From: Mesorhizobium loti
GTDB lineage: Bacteria > Pseudomonadota > Alphaproteobacteria > Rhizobiales > Rhizobiaceae
Direction of reading: 5' to 3'
NCBI RefSeq assembly: GCF_013170705.1
Contig: NZ_CP033334.1
Location: forward strand, 6,611,501 to 6,675,500
Length of the DNA: 64,000 nt
Shown: one piece after another, positions 45,571 to 56,427 of the stretch
Position numbering within the stretch: position 1 is the stretch's first letter
Layout of the letters: every line of letters starts with the position of its first letter
Notes under the pieces: generated by a model
What the model saw: the letters and a program-made list of their open reading frames with translations, nothing else
The model's database searches: none
Told to the model about the DNA's origin: nothing
Position numbers and translations under genes: made by a program

Positions 45571-46818
45571 ATGAGGCCTGTTTATCTGGACAACAACGCA
45601 ACGACACGGGTCGATCCTGAAGTCGTTCAAGCGATGCTGCCGTTTTTTACGGACCATTACGGCAACCCGTCGTCGAACCACGATTTTGGCGCTTCCGCCG
45701 GGGCGGCGGTGAGAAAGACGCGCCTGCAGGTGCAAACGCTGATCGGCGCGGAGTTCGACGACGAAATCACCTTCACCTCGGGCGGGACGGAAAGCGACAA
45801 CACGGCGATCCTTTCGGCGCTCGAGGTGATGCCTGAGCGCACTGAGATCGTGACTTCCGCAGTCGAGCATTCGGCCGTGCTGACGCTTTGCGCCCACCTT
45901 GAAAAGGCGCGCGGCATAAAGGTGCATAGGATCCCGGTGGATCGCCACGGCAGGATCGACCTCGACACCTATAAGGCCGCCCTCACCCCGCGCGTGGCGA
46001 TCGTCTCGATCATGTCGGCGAACAACGAGACCGGAACGATCTTCCCGGTGCCCGAGCTTGCTGAGTTGGCCAAGGAAGTCGGCGCCCTTTTCCATACCGA
46101 CGCGGTGCAAGCGGTCGGCAAGCTTGCGATCGACTTGAAATCGACGGCAATCGATATGCTGTCTCTCTCCGGTCACAAATTACACGGACCGAAAGGGGTC
46201 GGCGCACTTTATGCAAAGCGCGGCGTGCGCTTCTGTCCGCTGATCAAGGGGGGGCGCCAGGAGGGCAACCGCCGCGCGGGCACGGAGAATACGCCAGGCA
46301 TCGTCGGTCTCGGCATGGCAGCCGAACTTGCCTTGAAATTCATGGACGACGCGAACACACGGGTAAAGGCGTTGCGCGACCGCTTGGAGAAAGAACTTCT
46401 CCAGCGCATCCCACACGCCTTCGTGGCCGGCGACCTACTAAAGCGGTTGCCGAACACCGCAAACATCGCCTTTGGACATATCGAAGGTGAGGGCATACTG
46501 CATTTCCTCAATCGCGAGGGCATCGCCTGCTCCTCCGGCTCTGCTTGCGCCTCCGGCTCGCTGGAGCCGAGCCATGTCTTGGTGGCGATGAATATCCCCA
46601 ATAGCGCGGCACACGGCGCAATCCGTTTCTCCTTTTCGCGCAACAACGGCGAGGAGGACGTCGACCGGGTGCTCGAGGTCATGCCCGGGATCGTTAAGAA
46701 GCTGCATGACCTTTCCCCGTCTTCGCCAGCCAGGCGAAAGGACTTCAATGAGCTCCAGCTCCGGGCGACGACGCAACCCCCGAGCACCGTTTCGGGCCAA
46801 GGAGGATGCAATGCGTAG
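45571..46818 (+). CDS. nifS: cysteine desulfurase NifS
   Basis: NifS removes sulfur from cysteine for nitrogenase cluster assembly. The 415-residue PLP enzyme has VYLDNNATTRVDPEV at the start, TSGGTESDN, the PLP Lys in SLSGHKLHGPKGVG, and the catalytic Cys loop ACSSGSACASGS. The start MRPVYLD follows AGGAGAAGG. The last codons overlap nifW by 8 bases. Confidence 0.97.
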   Translation: MRPVYLDNNATTRVDPEVVQAMLPFFTDHYGNPSSNHDFGASAGAAVRKTRLQVQTLIGAEFDDEITFTSGGTESDNTAILSALEVMPERTEIVTSAVEHSAVLTLCAHLEKARGIKVHRIPVDRHGRIDLDTYKAALTPRVAIVSIMSANNETGTIFPVPELAELAKEVGALFHTDAVQAVGKLAIDLKSTAIDMLSLSGHKLHGPKGVGALYAKRGVRFCPLIKGGRQEGNRRAGTENTPGIVGLGMAAELALKFMDDANTRVKALRDRLEKELLQRIPHAFVAGDLLKRLPNTANIAFGHIEGEGILHFLNREGIACSSGSACASGSLEPSHVLVAMNIPNSAAHGAIRFSFSRNNGEEDVDRVLEVMPGIVKKLHDLSPSSPARRKDFNELQLRATTQPPSTVSGQGGCNA

Positions 46819-47194
46819 TTGTTTCGCTGAAAGCTGTGCCATCGATGTCACCGACATCCTCGCCCGGCTGATGAGCCTGTCGGCTGCGGAGGAGTTCTTC
46901 GCAGTCCTTGGCATCTCTTATGATCCGAAGGTGCTCAATGTCTCACGCCTGCATATCATGAAGCGCATGGGCCAATACCTCGCTGAAGAGGATTTCGCCG
47001 GCCTTCCCGACGGGGTGATCGCCGCGCGGGCGCGTGCGACGTTGGAACGCGCCTATGAGGATTTCGCGACATCCTCGCCCCTCACGCACCGGGTCTTCAA
47101 GGTGCTCAAAGAGCACGATCCGGACAAACCGGCCGTTCGGGACCACACCTTTGTCCCGTTCGATTCGATCCTGAGGCGGTTCGAGACAGACTGA
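46811..47194 (+). CDS. nifW: nitrogenase-stabilizing protein NifW
   Basis: NifW protects the MoFe protein from oxygen damage and is needed for full activity. The 127-residue protein has the family core SAAEEFFAVLGISYDP, LHIMKRMGQYL and VFKVLKEHDP. It starts within the end of nifS, so the two are coupled. A NifA-dependent promoter for fixA follows it. Confidence 0.93.
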   Translation: MRSCFAESCAIDVTDILARLMSLSAAEEFFAVLGISYDPKVLNVSRLHIMKRMGQYLAEEDFAGLPDGVIAARARATLERAYEDFATSSPLTHRVFKVLKEHDPDKPAVRDHTFVPFDSILRRFETD

Positions 47195-47219
47195 GCGCGA
47201 CACGGTTGCGACGCGACAA

Positions 47220-47235
47220 TGTCGAAAAGCCGACA
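47220..47235 (+). promoter_or_regulatory. NifA site of fixABCX
   Basis: TGT-CGAAAAGCCG-ACA is exact, 76 bases upstream of the -24 element. Confidence 0.85.
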
Positions 47236-47309
47236 AGTCCGGTCATCACGACGGCACCTTCGGAAGAAAACAACCCCATGTCAAAGGGAACAGAGCAACG
47301 CAAGAGGGT

Positions 47310-47325
47310 TGGCACGAATGATGCT
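47310..47325 (+). promoter_or_regulatory. sigma-54 promoter of fixABCX
   Basis: TGGCACGAATGATGCT has GG-N10-GC, with fixA starting about 54 bases downstream. Confidence 0.87.
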
Positions 47326-47378
47326 GAGAAGGAGATGAACGCCACGGGCGCTTGCGGATTGGAGCCGAGAGAGATGCA

Positions 47379-48230
47379 ATGCACATTGTAATCTGTATCA
47401 AGCAGGTGCCGGACTCCGCGCAGATACGTGTCCACCCGGTGACGAACACGATCATGCGCCAGGGCGTACCGACCATCATCAACCCTTACGACCTGTTCGC
47501 CCTCGAAGAGGCACTTAGATTGCGCGGCGCCCATGGCGGCGAGGTCACCGTGCTTACGATGGGTCCGCCGATGGCAGAAGATGCGCTGCGCAAGGCGCTC
47601 ACCTATGGCGCCGACCGCGCGGTCCTGTTGACCGACCGCTGTTTTGCCGGCTCCGATACTTTAGCGACCTCCTTCGCGCTTTCTCGGGCAATCGTGAGAA
47701 TTGGCGAGACCTTCGGCGCGCCGGACATCGTCTTCGCCGGCAAGCAGACGATTGACGGCGATACCGCCCAAGTCGGGCCCGGCATCGCCAAGCGCCTCGG
47801 CCTGTTGCAGTTCACCTATGTGGCGAAGATCGCCTCTATCGATCTCGATGCGCGCGAGATCACCGTCAACCGCCGTTCCGAAGGCGGTACGCAGATGCTG
47901 AAAAGCAGACTGCCTTGCCTCATCACAATGCTGGAAGGCACCAACGAAATCCGCAGGGGCTCGCTCGACGACGCCATGCGCGCCGCGCGTAGCCAGATCG
48001 TGAAGTGGAGTGCGGCCGAAGCTGGCATTGAGGACCTCAACAAATGCGGCCTGCGCGGCTCGCCGACGGTCGTCAAGCGCGTTTTCGCCCCTACGACGCG
48101 GGCGGAAAAGGCGACGCAAATCGACATGACCGACAAGACACAGCATGACGCCGCTGACGAACTGATCGCCGCAATCTTCACCCGCCAGCCAGCGCTCGAA
48201 CACGAACTCGCCTTTGACGGCGGCCAGTGA
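47379..48230 (+). CDS. fixA: electron-transfer flavoprotein beta subunit FixA
   Basis: FixA and FixB form an electron-transfer flavoprotein that, with FixC and FixX, feeds low-potential electrons to nitrogenase by flavin bifurcation. The 283-residue protein begins [12 protein letters not shown] and has [35 protein letters not shown] and [17 protein letters not shown]. The ATG at 47379 is chosen over an upstream TTG because it gives the family N terminus. Confidence 0.96.
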   Translation: MHIVICIKQVPDSAQIRVHPVTNTIMRQGVPTIINPYDLFALEEALRLRGAHGGEVTVLTMGPPMAEDALRKALTYGADRAVLLTDRCFAGSDTLATSFALSRAIVRIGETFGAPDIVFAGKQTIDGDTAQVGPGIAKRLGLLQFTYVAKIASIDLDAREITVNRRSEGGTQMLKSRLPCLITMLEGTNEIRRGSLDDAMRAARSQIVKWSAAEAGIEDLNKCGLRGSPTVVKRVFAPTTRAEKATQIDMTDKTQHDAADELIAAIFTRQPALEHELAFDGGQ

Positions 48231-48250
48231 CGGGACGGCAAGGAGAGACG

Positions 48251-49357
48251 ATGTCGAACGCGAACCGCGAAGCCCCTCCTTCCGCCGGCCGTGCCGGCAT
48301 CAAGAGGGAATTGCCTGAGCACTTTAGGGACTATCGGCACGTCTGGGTTTTCATCGAACTGGAACGCGGCGAGGTCCATCCCGTGTCCTTCGAACTGCTT
48401 GGCGAAGGCCGCAAGCTCGCCGACAAGCTTGGCATCCAGCTTGCGGGCATCGTGCTCGGACCGCCGGGTGAGGCCACCCAGCATGCCGTTGCCGAGGCCT
48501 TCGCTTACGGCGCCGACCTTGTCTACCTTGTCGAAGCACCGCTGCTTGCCGACTATCGCAACGAGCCTTTCACCAAGGCGATGACGGATCTGGTCAATAC
48601 CCACAAACCGGAGATCCTGCTTCTCGGTGCGACCACGCTCGGCAGGGATCTCGCTGGCTCAGTAGCGACGACCTTGCTGACAGGGCTTACTGCCGACTGC
48701 ACCGAACTCGATGTGGATGTGGACGGTTCGCTCGCCGCGACCCGTCCGACTTTCGGCGGTTCCTTGCTATGCACGATCTATACGCTCAACTACCGGCCGC
48801 AGATGGCCACCGTACGACCCAGAGTTATGGCCATGCCACCGCGGGCGGATAAGCCGGTTGGGCGTGTCATCCGGCACAAGCTGTCGATGACCGAGGAAGA
48901 GATCATCACCAAAGTCCTTGGCTTCAACCTCGATCGCCAATCGGCAAAGGCAAATCTCGCCTACGCCGACATCGTGGTTGCCGGAGGCCTGGGCCTCGGC
49001 TCGGCGGAAAATTTGCAGCTTGTGAAGAATCTAGCGCGGGCAATCGGCGCCGAATATGGCTGTTCGCGCCCGCTGGTCCAGAAGGGCTGGATGCCGGCTG
49101 ATCGGCAGGTTGGCCAAACGGGCAAGACCATCCGGCCAAAGCTTTACATAGCGGCCGGGATTTCCGGCGCCATTCAGCATCGGGTTGGCGTGGAGGGGTC
49201 TGATTTGGTCGTAGCCATCAACACCGACCCGAACGCCCCGATCTTCGACTTTGCCCACCTCGGCATCGTCACTGATGCGATCCGTTTCCTGCCGGCATTG
49301 ACGGACGCCTTCACCCGGCGGCTGTCGCCGCACAGTCACGACAAGCTTGCGAGCTAA
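48251..49357 (+). CDS. fixB: electron-transfer flavoprotein alpha subunit FixB
   Basis: The 368-residue partner of FixA has [29 protein letters not shown] and the FAD-binding C-terminal segment with [20 protein letters not shown] and [12 protein letters not shown]. The start MSNANREA follows AAGGAGAG; an in-frame start eight codons earlier has no such site. It lies 20 bases after fixA. Confidence 0.96.
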   Translation: MSNANREAPPSAGRAGIKRELPEHFRDYRHVWVFIELERGEVHPVSFELLGEGRKLADKLGIQLAGIVLGPPGEATQHAVAEAFAYGADLVYLVEAPLLADYRNEPFTKAMTDLVNTHKPEILLLGATTLGRDLAGSVATTLLTGLTADCTELDVDVDGSLAATRPTFGGSLLCTIYTLNYRPQMATVRPRVMAMPPRADKPVGRVIRHKLSMTEEEIITKVLGFNLDRQSAKANLAYADIVVAGGLGLGSAENLQLVKNLARAIGAEYGCSRPLVQKGWMPADRQVGQTGKTIRPKLYIAAGISGAIQHRVGVEGSDLVVAINTDPNAPIFDFAHLGIVTDAIRFLPALTDAFTRRLSPHSHDKLAS

Positions 49358-49368
49358 GGGAGACGGCC

Positions 49369-50676
49369 ATGATCGAGGAAGAATTCGACGCCATCGTCGT
49401 CGGGGCCGGTATGTCCGGAAACGCGGCCGCCTATACTATGGCAAGCCAGGGCCTGGCAGTGCTGCAGTTAGAGCGCGGCGAGTATCCGGGCTCCAAGAAT
49501 GTCCAGGGCGCCATCATGTATGCCGACATGTTGGAGCAAATCATCCCGGATTTCCGGAATGATGCGCCTCTCGAGCGGCATCTGGTCGAGCAGCGATTCT
49601 GGGTGATGGACGACACCTCCCACACCGGGATGCAGTATCGATCGGATGATTTCAACGAGGCGAGGCCCAATCGCTACACCATCATCCGTGCCCAATTCGA
49701 CAAGTGGTTTTCGCGCAAGGTGCGCGAGGCCGGCGCGACGGTTCTGTGCGAGACGACGGTGACCGAACTCGTCCGCAATGCCAAAGGTAAGGTGATCGGC
49801 GTGCGCACCGACCGGGCTGGCGGGCCGATCTATGCGAACGTCGTCGTGCTCGCAGAAGGTGTCAACGGACTGCTCGGTACACGGGCCGGCCTGCGCAAGA
49901 TGCCGAAGCCAGAAAGCGTGGCGCTCGCTGTCAAGGAAATGCATTTCCTACCCGACGAGGTCATTGAGCAGCGGTTCGGCCTCCAGGGCGACGAAGGCTG
50001 CGTGATCGAAGCGGCGGGCACGATCTCTCGCAGCATGGCCGGACTTGCATTCCTCTACACCAACAAGGAGTCGATCTCTCTCGGCATTGGCTGCCTCGTC
50101 TCCGATTTCGCCCAGACAAGGGAGAGCCCTTACGTCCTCCTCGACGCCTTTAAGCACCATCCTTCGATTCGGCCGCTGATCGCGGGCTCGGAAGTCAAGG
50201 AGTATTCCGCGCATCTCATTCCCGAAGGTGGCTACAAGGCCATTCCGCAGCTCTTCGGTGACGGTTGGGTCGCGGTCGGCGATGCCGCCCAACTGAACAA
50301 CGCCATTCACCGCGAGGGTTCGAACCTGGCCATGACTTCAGGTCGCATCGCGGGCGAGGCAATCATTGAGATCAAGGGCCGCAACCAGCCGATGATCAGG
50401 AGGAATCTCGCCCTTTACAAGACCATGTTGGACAAGTCCTTCGTAGTCAAAGACTTGATGAAATATAAGGACATGCCGGACCTGATACACACCAATTCCC
50501 GCAATTTCTTCATGACTTACCCGCAGTTGATGTCGCAGGCCGCGCAGAACTTCATGCGGGTCGACGGAACCCCGAAAATCGAGAAGGAAAAGGCGACCAC
50601 TGCTGCCTTCATCAAGGCGCGTTCGCGCTGGGGGCTGATCAGCGATGTGGTCCGCCTGGCACTGGCGTGGCGCTGA
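49369..50676 (+). CDS. fixC: FixC flavoprotein (ETF-quinone oxidoreductase type)
   Basis: FixC passes electrons between FixAB and FixX/quinone. The 435-residue protein starts with the FAD dinucleotide motif [16 protein letters not shown] and has [10 protein letters not shown] and [21 protein letters not shown], as in the ETF dehydrogenase family. It is 11 bases after fixB. Confidence 0.96.
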   Translation: MIEEEFDAIVVGAGMSGNAAAYTMASQGLAVLQLERGEYPGSKNVQGAIMYADMLEQIIPDFRNDAPLERHLVEQRFWVMDDTSHTGMQYRSDDFNEARPNRYTIIRAQFDKWFSRKVREAGATVLCETTVTELVRNAKGKVIGVRTDRAGGPIYANVVVLAEGVNGLLGTRAGLRKMPKPESVALAVKEMHFLPDEVIEQRFGLQGDEGCVIEAAGTISRSMAGLAFLYTNKESISLGIGCLVSDFAQTRESPYVLLDAFKHHPSIRPLIAGSEVKEYSAHLIPEGGYKAIPQLFGDGWVAVGDAAQLNNAIHREGSNLAMTSGRIAGEAIIEIKGRNQPMIRRNLALYKTMLDKSFVVKDLMKYKDMPDLIHTNSRNFFMTYPQLMSQAAQNFMRVDGTPKIEKEKATTAAFIKARSRWGLISDVVRLALAWR

Positions 50677-50688
50677 AGGAGAAACAGA

Positions 50689-50988
50689 ATGACGATGGCC
50701 GTGACGAAGTTACGCGTCGAGGAGAAGCTTTATCAGAACCGTTATTTGGTCGATCCGGGCCGCCCGCATATCAAAGTGCGACCGCACGAGAGGCCGAGCG
50801 CGAACCTGCTCGCGCTGACACACATCTGCCCGGCTAAGTGCTATGAGTTGAACGACAAGGGACAGGTGGAGACCACTCCCGACGGCTGCATGGAATGCGG
50901 CACCTGTCGCGTGCTGTGCGAGGCCAGCGGTGAGATCGTGTGGAATTACCCGCGCGGCGGCTTCGGCGTTCTCTTCAAGTTCGGATGA
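50689..50988 (+). CDS. fixX: ferredoxin-like protein FixX
   Basis: The 99-residue protein has CPAKCYEL and [12 protein letters not shown], the cluster-binding pattern of the FixX iron-sulfur protein that takes electrons from FixC. It follows fixC after 12 bases and ends the fixABCX operon. The stretch up to nifA (151 bases) shows no clear promoter. Confidence 0.95.
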   Translation: MTMAVTKLRVEEKLYQNRYLVDPGRPHIKVRPHERPSANLLALTHICPAKCYELNDKGQVETTPDGCMECGTCRVLCEASGEIVWNYPRGGFGVLFKFG

Positions 50989-51139
50989 CTGGCGCAGAGC
51001 GAGAAATGAGAGGCTCGCAATTGCGGTTAATACCGTCAATAGTGTTCACAATTACCGAAAAGCTGAAAAAAGTTTCTGGAACTCAAAATACAAAAAAGGG
51101 CTTGGGCGGAGCACCTTGGACAATCCTTGAGGTGTTTGC

Positions 51140-52899
51140 ATGGCTCACATGCTTCCAGATCAGGTCGGTGAAATCGCATCTCGGAACACCCCGCCCGAAC
51201 CTGCGGTCGAAGCGGTGAGCAATGCGGACAGCTTGCTCAGGGGAATCTACGAGATATCGAAGATTCTGACTGCCCCGGCCCAGCTGGAGATTACGCTTGC
51301 CAATGTCGCGAATATCCTCTCCTCGTTTGTGCAAATGCGTCATGGCGCAATCGTCGTCCTGGACGCTGAAGGAGAGCCGCAGATTAGCGCAACTACCGGC
51401 GGCACTGTGCCTCAATCAGCCGCCGGCAGCGTCATTCCCCAGGCCGTAATAGACAAAATCGTCGCTACCGGATTGCCGATCGTCATACAAGACACAAGCA
51501 CGTCCGAGCTATTTCAGGCTGATCCTCGATCGAACAGCGGCACGATCGCAACTGCCTTTATCGGTGTCCCGCTAAAGGCTGAGGAAAAGATCTTCGGGAC
51601 GCTGTCGATCGACCGCGTCAGGAACGGTACCACCAGGTTCCACTACGAGGAGGACTTAAGCTTCCTGGCCATGGTCGCCAATCTGGTCGGCCGGACCATC
51701 CGCCTCCATCGCACTTTGAGCACATGTCGTCAGCGACTTGTGGAAAAGCAACCGAGACCAGAGCAGTCGCTCGACGAGGACAGGACCCATCCGGCCCGAC
51801 ATCCGCATGTCAAGATCGACGGAATTATCGGAGAAAGTCCCGCCCTCAAGCAAGTCCTCGATATCGTCTCGGTCGTGGCCAGGACCAATTCCACCGTGCT
51901 TCTGCGAGGCGAAAGCGGTACCGGCAAGGAGTTCTTTGCACAGGCTATCCATAAGCTTTCACATCGGAAGGACAAATCCTTCGTCAAATTGAACTGCGCC
52001 GCACTGCCCGAAAGCGTTTTGGAATCAGAGCTCTTTGGCCACGAGAAAGGCGCCTTCACCGGGGCTATCCTGCAGCGCGCTGGCCGGTTCGAATTGGCGA
52101 ATGGCGGAACCTGCTGCTTGATGAAATCGGCGAGATTTCGCCTGCCTTTCAAGCCAAGCTGTTGCGCGTCTTGCAGGAAGGAGAACTGGAGCGAGTGGGC
52201 GGCACCAGGACCCTCAAAGTTGACGTGCGGCTCATATGCGCCACCAACAAGGACCTCGAGACGGCTGTCCGGAATGGAGAGTTCAGGGCTGACCTCTATT
52301 ACCGCATCAATGTGGTGCCAATAGTCCTGCCTCCCCTCAGAGAACGGCCGGGCGATATTCCACGCCTTGCGAAAGCTCTCCTCGAGCGATTCAACAAGGA
52401 GAACCATCGCGATCTTGCATTCACGCCGTCGGCGCTTGACCTAATGTCGCAATGCTATTTCCCTGGCAACGTGCGTGAGTTGGAGAATTGTGTGAGACGG
52501 ACGGCCACACTTGCGCGTTCAACGACAATAACTGCGTCGGATTTCGCCTGCAAGAACAGCCAGTGCTTGTCTGCGCTTCTGTGGAAAGGAGTCGGCCGTT
52601 CGCATGGCGGCTATGCCGTCGACGAGTTCCCACGTGCCAATGTGATGCCGGCTGGATCGCGGCCGTCTCCCATGCGGGTCGGCGCCTCACAGAATGAGGC
52701 ATCGCCCGGCGAGACCTGCGACCCCCACCATCCCGTTTGTCCTGCAATGAACCCGCGTCTGACGGAACGCGACCGGCTGATTGATGCGATGGAGAGGGCC
52801 GGCTGGGTACAGGCCAAGGCGGCTCGTGTTCTCGGTCTCACGCCGCGGCAGGTCGGCTATGCTTTGCGCCGGCATCGTATCGGAGTGAAGAAGTTCTAA
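51140..52899 (+). pseudogene. nifA: nitrogen fixation activator NifA, one-base frameshift
   Basis: NifA activates sigma-54 nif promoters. The first frame covers the GAF domain (about 30-190) and the AAA+ start with Walker A GESGTGKE and the sigma-54 contact loop GAFTGA. It then shifts after ELANGGT at about 52110, where ACCTGC should read ACCCTGC. The second frame gives the Walker B region, NVRELENCVRRTA, cysteines in the linker (CKNSQC, then TCDPHHPVC) typical of oxygen-sensitive rhizobial NifA, and the C-terminal helix-turn-helix ARVLGLTPRQVGYAL. As written, the product is truncated and inactive. M. loti R7A has two nifA genes, so a second copy may suffice. Confidence 0.85.
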
Positions 52900-52983
52900 A
52901 CGTCCCTGATGACATCGAACGTGGTTGCGCGGTTGCTTCCCGCACTGGGCATAACTGAGACAAGACGGAACCTTTTTTGACGT

Positions 52984-52999
52984 TGTCGGCGACCTGACA
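52984..52999 (+). promoter_or_regulatory. NifA site of nifB
   Basis: TGT-CGGCGACCTG-ACA is exact, about 85 bases upstream of the -24 element. Confidence 0.85.
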
Positions 53000-53083
53000 A
53001 GACGTGTCGCAGGAAACGGACACAATTGGACACAAAAGGCACGACGTAAAAGCCAACATAACGATAAAGACCACTTTTCGAGT

Positions 53084-53099
53084 TGGCATATCTCTTGCG
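53084..53099 (+). promoter_or_regulatory. sigma-54 promoter of nifB
   Basis: TGGCATATCTCTTGCG has GG-N10-GC, 41 bases before the nifB start. Confidence 0.87.
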
Positions 53100-53139
53100 C
53101 TCTGAAGTGCGATGTTCACACCACGCACGGAGCCGTTCG

Positions 53140-54621
53140 ATGTCTGCACCGATGATTTCGCTACAGGGCCTTTCCGGCACGACAGTCTTCGATCAGTCGC
53201 CGGCGAGAGCGAAATCCGGTGGCTGCGCATCTTCATCCTGCGGCTCCTCCGCAAAGCCGCACGAGATGGACTCGGCTGTCTGGGAGAAGATCAAGGATCA
53301 TCCCTGCTTTTCAGAGGAAGCGCACCACTACTTCGCGCGCATGCATGTGGCGGTCGCCCCGGCCTGCAATATTCAATGCAACTACTGCAATCGCAAATAT
53401 GACTGCGCCAACGAAAGCCGGCCTGGGGTCGTCTCGGAAAGACTGACGCCCGACCAGGCGCTGCGCAAGGCGATCGAGGTTGCCAACCAAGTGCCGCAGC
53501 TTTCCGTGCTTGGCATCGCCGGACCGGGCGATGCCTGTTACGACTGGAAGAACACAAAGGCCACATTCGAACGGGTCGCCAAGGAAATCGCCGACATCAA
53601 GCTGTGCATCTCAACCAACGGTCTCGCGCTGCCAGACCGCGTCGCCGAGCTTGCCGAAATGAATGTCGATCACGTGACGATCACCATCAACATGGTCGAT
53701 CCGCGGATCGGTGCCGAGATCTATCCGTGGATCTTCTATGAGAACCGCCGTTATACGGGCGTTGAGGCAGCCACGATCCTGCACGAACGACAGATGTCGG
53801 GGCTGGAGATGCTGACGGCGCGCGGCATCCTCACCAAGATCAATTCGGTAATGATCCCCGGCGTAAACGATGAGCACCTGATCGAGGTGAATAAATGGGT
53901 CAAGGAGCGCGGCGCGTTCCTGCACAATGTCATGCCGCTGATTTCCGACCCGGCGCACGGTACGCATTACGGCCTGAGCGGGCAGCGCGGCCCCAAGGCA
54001 ATGGAGCTGAAGGCCCTTCAGGATCGTCTCGAAGGCGGCGCCAAGTTGATGCGCCATTGCCGGCAGTGCCGGGCCGATGCTGTCGGGCTGCTCGGTGAGG
54101 ATCGCGGCAAGGAATTCACCCTCGACCGGCTTCCCGACAAGGTCACGTACGACGCCAGCAAGCGCGAGACGTACCGGGCAGTGGTCGCGCGCGAGCGGGG
54201 CGATCGCATGGCGGCCAAGAGCGAGGCGCTCGGGATGGTCAAGACCGCAGGCTCCGGCAAATCGCTTCTGGTCGCGGTGGCGACCAAGGGAGGCGGTCGC
54301 ATCAACGAGCATTTCGGCCATGCCAAGGAATTCCAGATTTATGAGGCCTCGCCGAAAGGGATCGGCTTCGTGGGTCATCGCAAAGTCGAGCAGTATTGCC
54401 TCGGCGGCCGGGCCGAGGACAAGAGCCTCGACGGCGTCATCTCTACGCTCGAAGGCGTAGACATCGTGCTGTGCGCGAGAATTGGAAATAGCCCCGAGGA
54501 TCGACTCAAGGAAAGTGGGATCCGAGCAACGGATGCTTACGGCTATGACTACATCGAGACCGCGATCGGCGCGCTTTACGCCGCCGAGTTTGGGAGCGAG
54601 CCACTGGCTGCGACGGCCTGA
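53140..54621 (+). CDS. nifB: FeMo-cofactor biosynthesis radical-SAM protein NifB
   Basis: NifB builds NifB-cofactor, the 8Fe-9S-C core. The 493-residue protein has the radical-SAM motif [14 protein letters not shown] near residue 84 and a C-terminal NifX-like domain (from about 385: [22 protein letters not shown]). The promoter -12 element excludes starts before about 53110, so MSAPMISL at 53140 is used. It leads nifB-fdxN-nifZ-nifT. Confidence 0.97.
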   Translation: MSAPMISLQGLSGTTVFDQSPARAKSGGCASSSCGSSAKPHEMDSAVWEKIKDHPCFSEEAHHYFARMHVAVAPACNIQCNYCNRKYDCANESRPGVVSERLTPDQALRKAIEVANQVPQLSVLGIAGPGDACYDWKNTKATFERVAKEIADIKLCISTNGLALPDRVAELAEMNVDHVTITINMVDPRIGAEIYPWIFYENRRYTGVEAATILHERQMSGLEMLTARGILTKINSVMIPGVNDEHLIEVNKWVKERGAFLHNVMPLISDPAHGTHYGLSGQRGPKAMELKALQDRLEGGAKLMRHCRQCRADAVGLLGEDRGKEFTLDRLPDKVTYDASKRETYRAVVARERGDRMAAKSEALGMVKTAGSGKSLLVAVATKGGGRINEHFGHAKEFQIYEASPKGIGFVGHRKVEQYCLGGRAEDKSLDGVISTLEGVDIVLCARIGNSPEDRLKESGIRATDAYGYDYIETAIGALYAAEFGSEPLAATA

Positions 54622-54653
54622 GCCGCCTCATTCTAACCGAACCGGAGATGAAA

Positions 54654-54848
54654 ATGGCCTTTAAGATCATAGCTTCCCAATGTACCCAGTGCGGCGCCTG
54701 CGAGTTCGAATGCCCTTCCGGCGCGATCAAGTTCAAGGGCGAGACCTATGTGATCGATCCGAAAAAGTGCACCGAATGCGAGGGCACCTTCGAAACGCAA
54801 CAATGCGCCTCGGTGTGTCCGGTGTCGAAGACTTGCGTCCCCGCCTGA
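54654..54848 (+). CDS. fdxN: 2[4Fe-4S] ferredoxin FdxN
   Basis: The 64-residue ferredoxin has [12 protein letters not shown] and a second cluster region CTECEGTF, then [11 protein letters not shown]. FdxN is an electron donor to nitrogenase or NifB, required in several rhizobia. The ATG at 54654 has GGAG six bases before it, whereas the ATG at 54648 touches the GGAG, so the former is chosen. Confidence 0.95.
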   Translation: MAFKIIASQCTQCGACEFECPSGAIKFKGETYVIDPKKCTECEGTFETQQCASVCPVSKTCVPA

Positions 54849-54938
54849 CCTCCATTTCGGCTACCGACACGGTCGAGGCGCCTCATCAGAATCATTGACC
54901 TCCTGTTGGAAAGCTGCAGACGGGAGAAAGGAACGGCC

Positions 54939-55265
54939 ATGGGCCTCGAACGCGAACAGGACATCGAAATCCGTACACCTCCGCGATTCGCGCCGGGTGA
55001 GCGGGTCCGCGCCACACGCCATATAAAAAATGACGGCACCTATCCTGGCAAGGAGATCGGTGAAAACCTGGTGCGCAAAGGCGACGAGGGCTATGTGCGC
55101 GACATCGGCACCTTTCTCCAGCAGTTCTACATCTATGCAGTCGAATGGATCGATCGCGGCACCGTCGTCGGCATGCGTGCCCGTGAACTCATGAGCCTTG
55201 AGACGGCTCGGACTCCTTGCAGTGCCGAAATCGGTGCTGGTTTTAACGAAGGAACGGCCGGATGA
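54939..55265 (+). CDS. nifZ: NifZ, P-cluster maturation protein
   Basis: NifZ helps form the second P-cluster of the MoFe protein. The 108-residue protein has RFAPGERVRATRHIKNDGTYPG and the SH3-like VRKGDEGYVRDIGTFLQQFYIYAVEW. The start MGLEREQD follows GGGAGAAAGG. Its stop overlaps the nifT start. Confidence 0.93.
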   Translation: MGLEREQDIEIRTPPRFAPGERVRATRHIKNDGTYPGKEIGENLVRKGDEGYVRDIGTFLQQFYIYAVEWIDRGTVVGMRARELMSLETARTPCSAEIGAGFNEGTAG

Positions 55266-55474
55266 AGGTAATGATCCGCAGGACCGGTGATGGCTTGACG
55301 GCGTATGTTCCCAAAAAGGATCTCGAAGAGCCGATCATCAAGGCCGACAACGAACACTTATGGGGCGGGGTCGTGACGCTGAAGAATGGCTGGCGGTTAG
55401 TCCTGCCCGACCTTCCGCGGGAAACGCCTTTGCCGATCACCGTCGAGGCAAGGAAGATTCCCGACGAGAGCTGA
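55262..55474 (+). CDS. nifT: NifT/FixU family protein
   Basis: The 70-residue protein starts MKVMIRRTGDGLTAYVPKKDLEE and contains WGGVVTLKNGWRL, as in NifT/FixU. The role is unknown; mutants are usually only mildly affected. It overlaps nifZ by four bases. Confidence 0.93.
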   Translation: MKVMIRRTGDGLTAYVPKKDLEEPIIKADNEHLWGGVVTLKNGWRLVLPDLPRETPLPITVEARKIPDES

Positions 55475-55515
55475 TCTTCGGGTTGACACAAAGAGAGCGG
55501 CAAAGGGATACGAGC

Positions 55516-56427
55516 ATGAACACGATGACCTCGGGCCACCTCGTCGTTATTCGGGACAGTTTTGCTGAAAGGCAACTTGACCTTTTGAAGGCAGCGCTCG
55601 CGGCCGATCACGTAATTCCCTATCTCGGGCCGGGTCTGCTTGAGACCAGCTCCGCCGAACCGCTCGTACCGAATACCCCCGAAGCCGTTGCCGCAGCGCT
55701 CCACAAGCGCACGCCGGCCCCTTCGAAGATTCGCACCAACATGTGGTCGGTTGCGCAGTATATCGAACAGCGCCGGCACCGCCGCACGCTTAAAGTTTGG
55801 ATGGCCGAAATATTCGCCGTCCCGGTGCTGCCGACCGTCTTCCATGCCTGGCTTGCAACGCTGCCGCTCTCCGTGATCATCGACAGCTGGTACGACGGTG
55901 CCATGCGCGCGGCCCTAATACAGGCCCGCCGAACGGACGTCGTTGAAATACAAGGGGTCCCACGGGCGCACGAGACCGGCGACATTTGGACGAAAGCCTA
56001 CGATTTGTCCGGGATATTACTCGAATCCGCACCGACGGCGAAGACGGTTCTTTACGCCCCCCACGGCGGCGCCAGGCCGGCCGCAAACTTCCTCGTCGCA
56101 GATTCCGACTATGTCGAAGTGCTGAGCGAAATCGATATCCAGACGCCGATCCCTGACCTTGTGAAGGAACGGCGAGCCAGCCGTGGTCTTTTCTTCCTCG
56201 GCTGCCGCTTCAACGATCAGATGCTGCGCACCTATGCCCGACAGATCATGAAGCGCTCCAATGGCCCACATTTTGCGGCAATGGATACAGCGACGCTGAC
56301 CAAGAACGAGCGCCGCTTCCTTGCAGCAAGCGCAATCACGGTCATTGACATGCCGACGGGTCAAGCCGCGGCCCGTCTCGTCGGATTGGGCGAGACATTG
56401 CATGAAGCCAAAAGGGCAATCGTTTGA
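55516..56427 (+). CDS. SIR2-like NAD-binding protein at the end of the nifB operon
   Basis: The 303-residue protein resembles the SIR2_2 group: ADHVIPYLGPGLLE near residue 31 in place of the classic GAGxS, APHGGARPAANFL, then FFLGCRFNDQML. The catalytic His of sirtuins is not obvious, so deacylase or NADase activity is unproven. It follows nifT by 41 bases on the same strand, which suggests expression with nif. I know similar genes only as nif-linked proteins of unknown role. Confidence 0.7.
   Translation: MNTMTSGHLVVIRDSFAERQLDLLKAALAADHVIPYLGPGLLETSSAEPLVPNTPEAVAAALHKRTPAPSKIRTNMWSVAQYIEQRRHRRTLKVWMAEIFAVPVLPTVFHAWLATLPLSVIIDSWYDGAMRAALIQARRTDVVEIQGVPRAHETGDIWTKAYDLSGILLESAPTAKTVLYAPHGGARPAANFLVADSDYVEVLSEIDIQTPIPDLVKERRASRGLFFLGCRFNDQMLRTYARQIMKRSNGPHFAAMDTATLTKNERRFLAASAITVIDMPTGQAAARLVGLGETLHEAKRAIV

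Noticed and set aside
53005..53022. Second NifA site before nifB (TGTC...GACA)
   Set aside because: The spacing between TGT and ACA is 12, not 10; the exact site at 52984 is enough.
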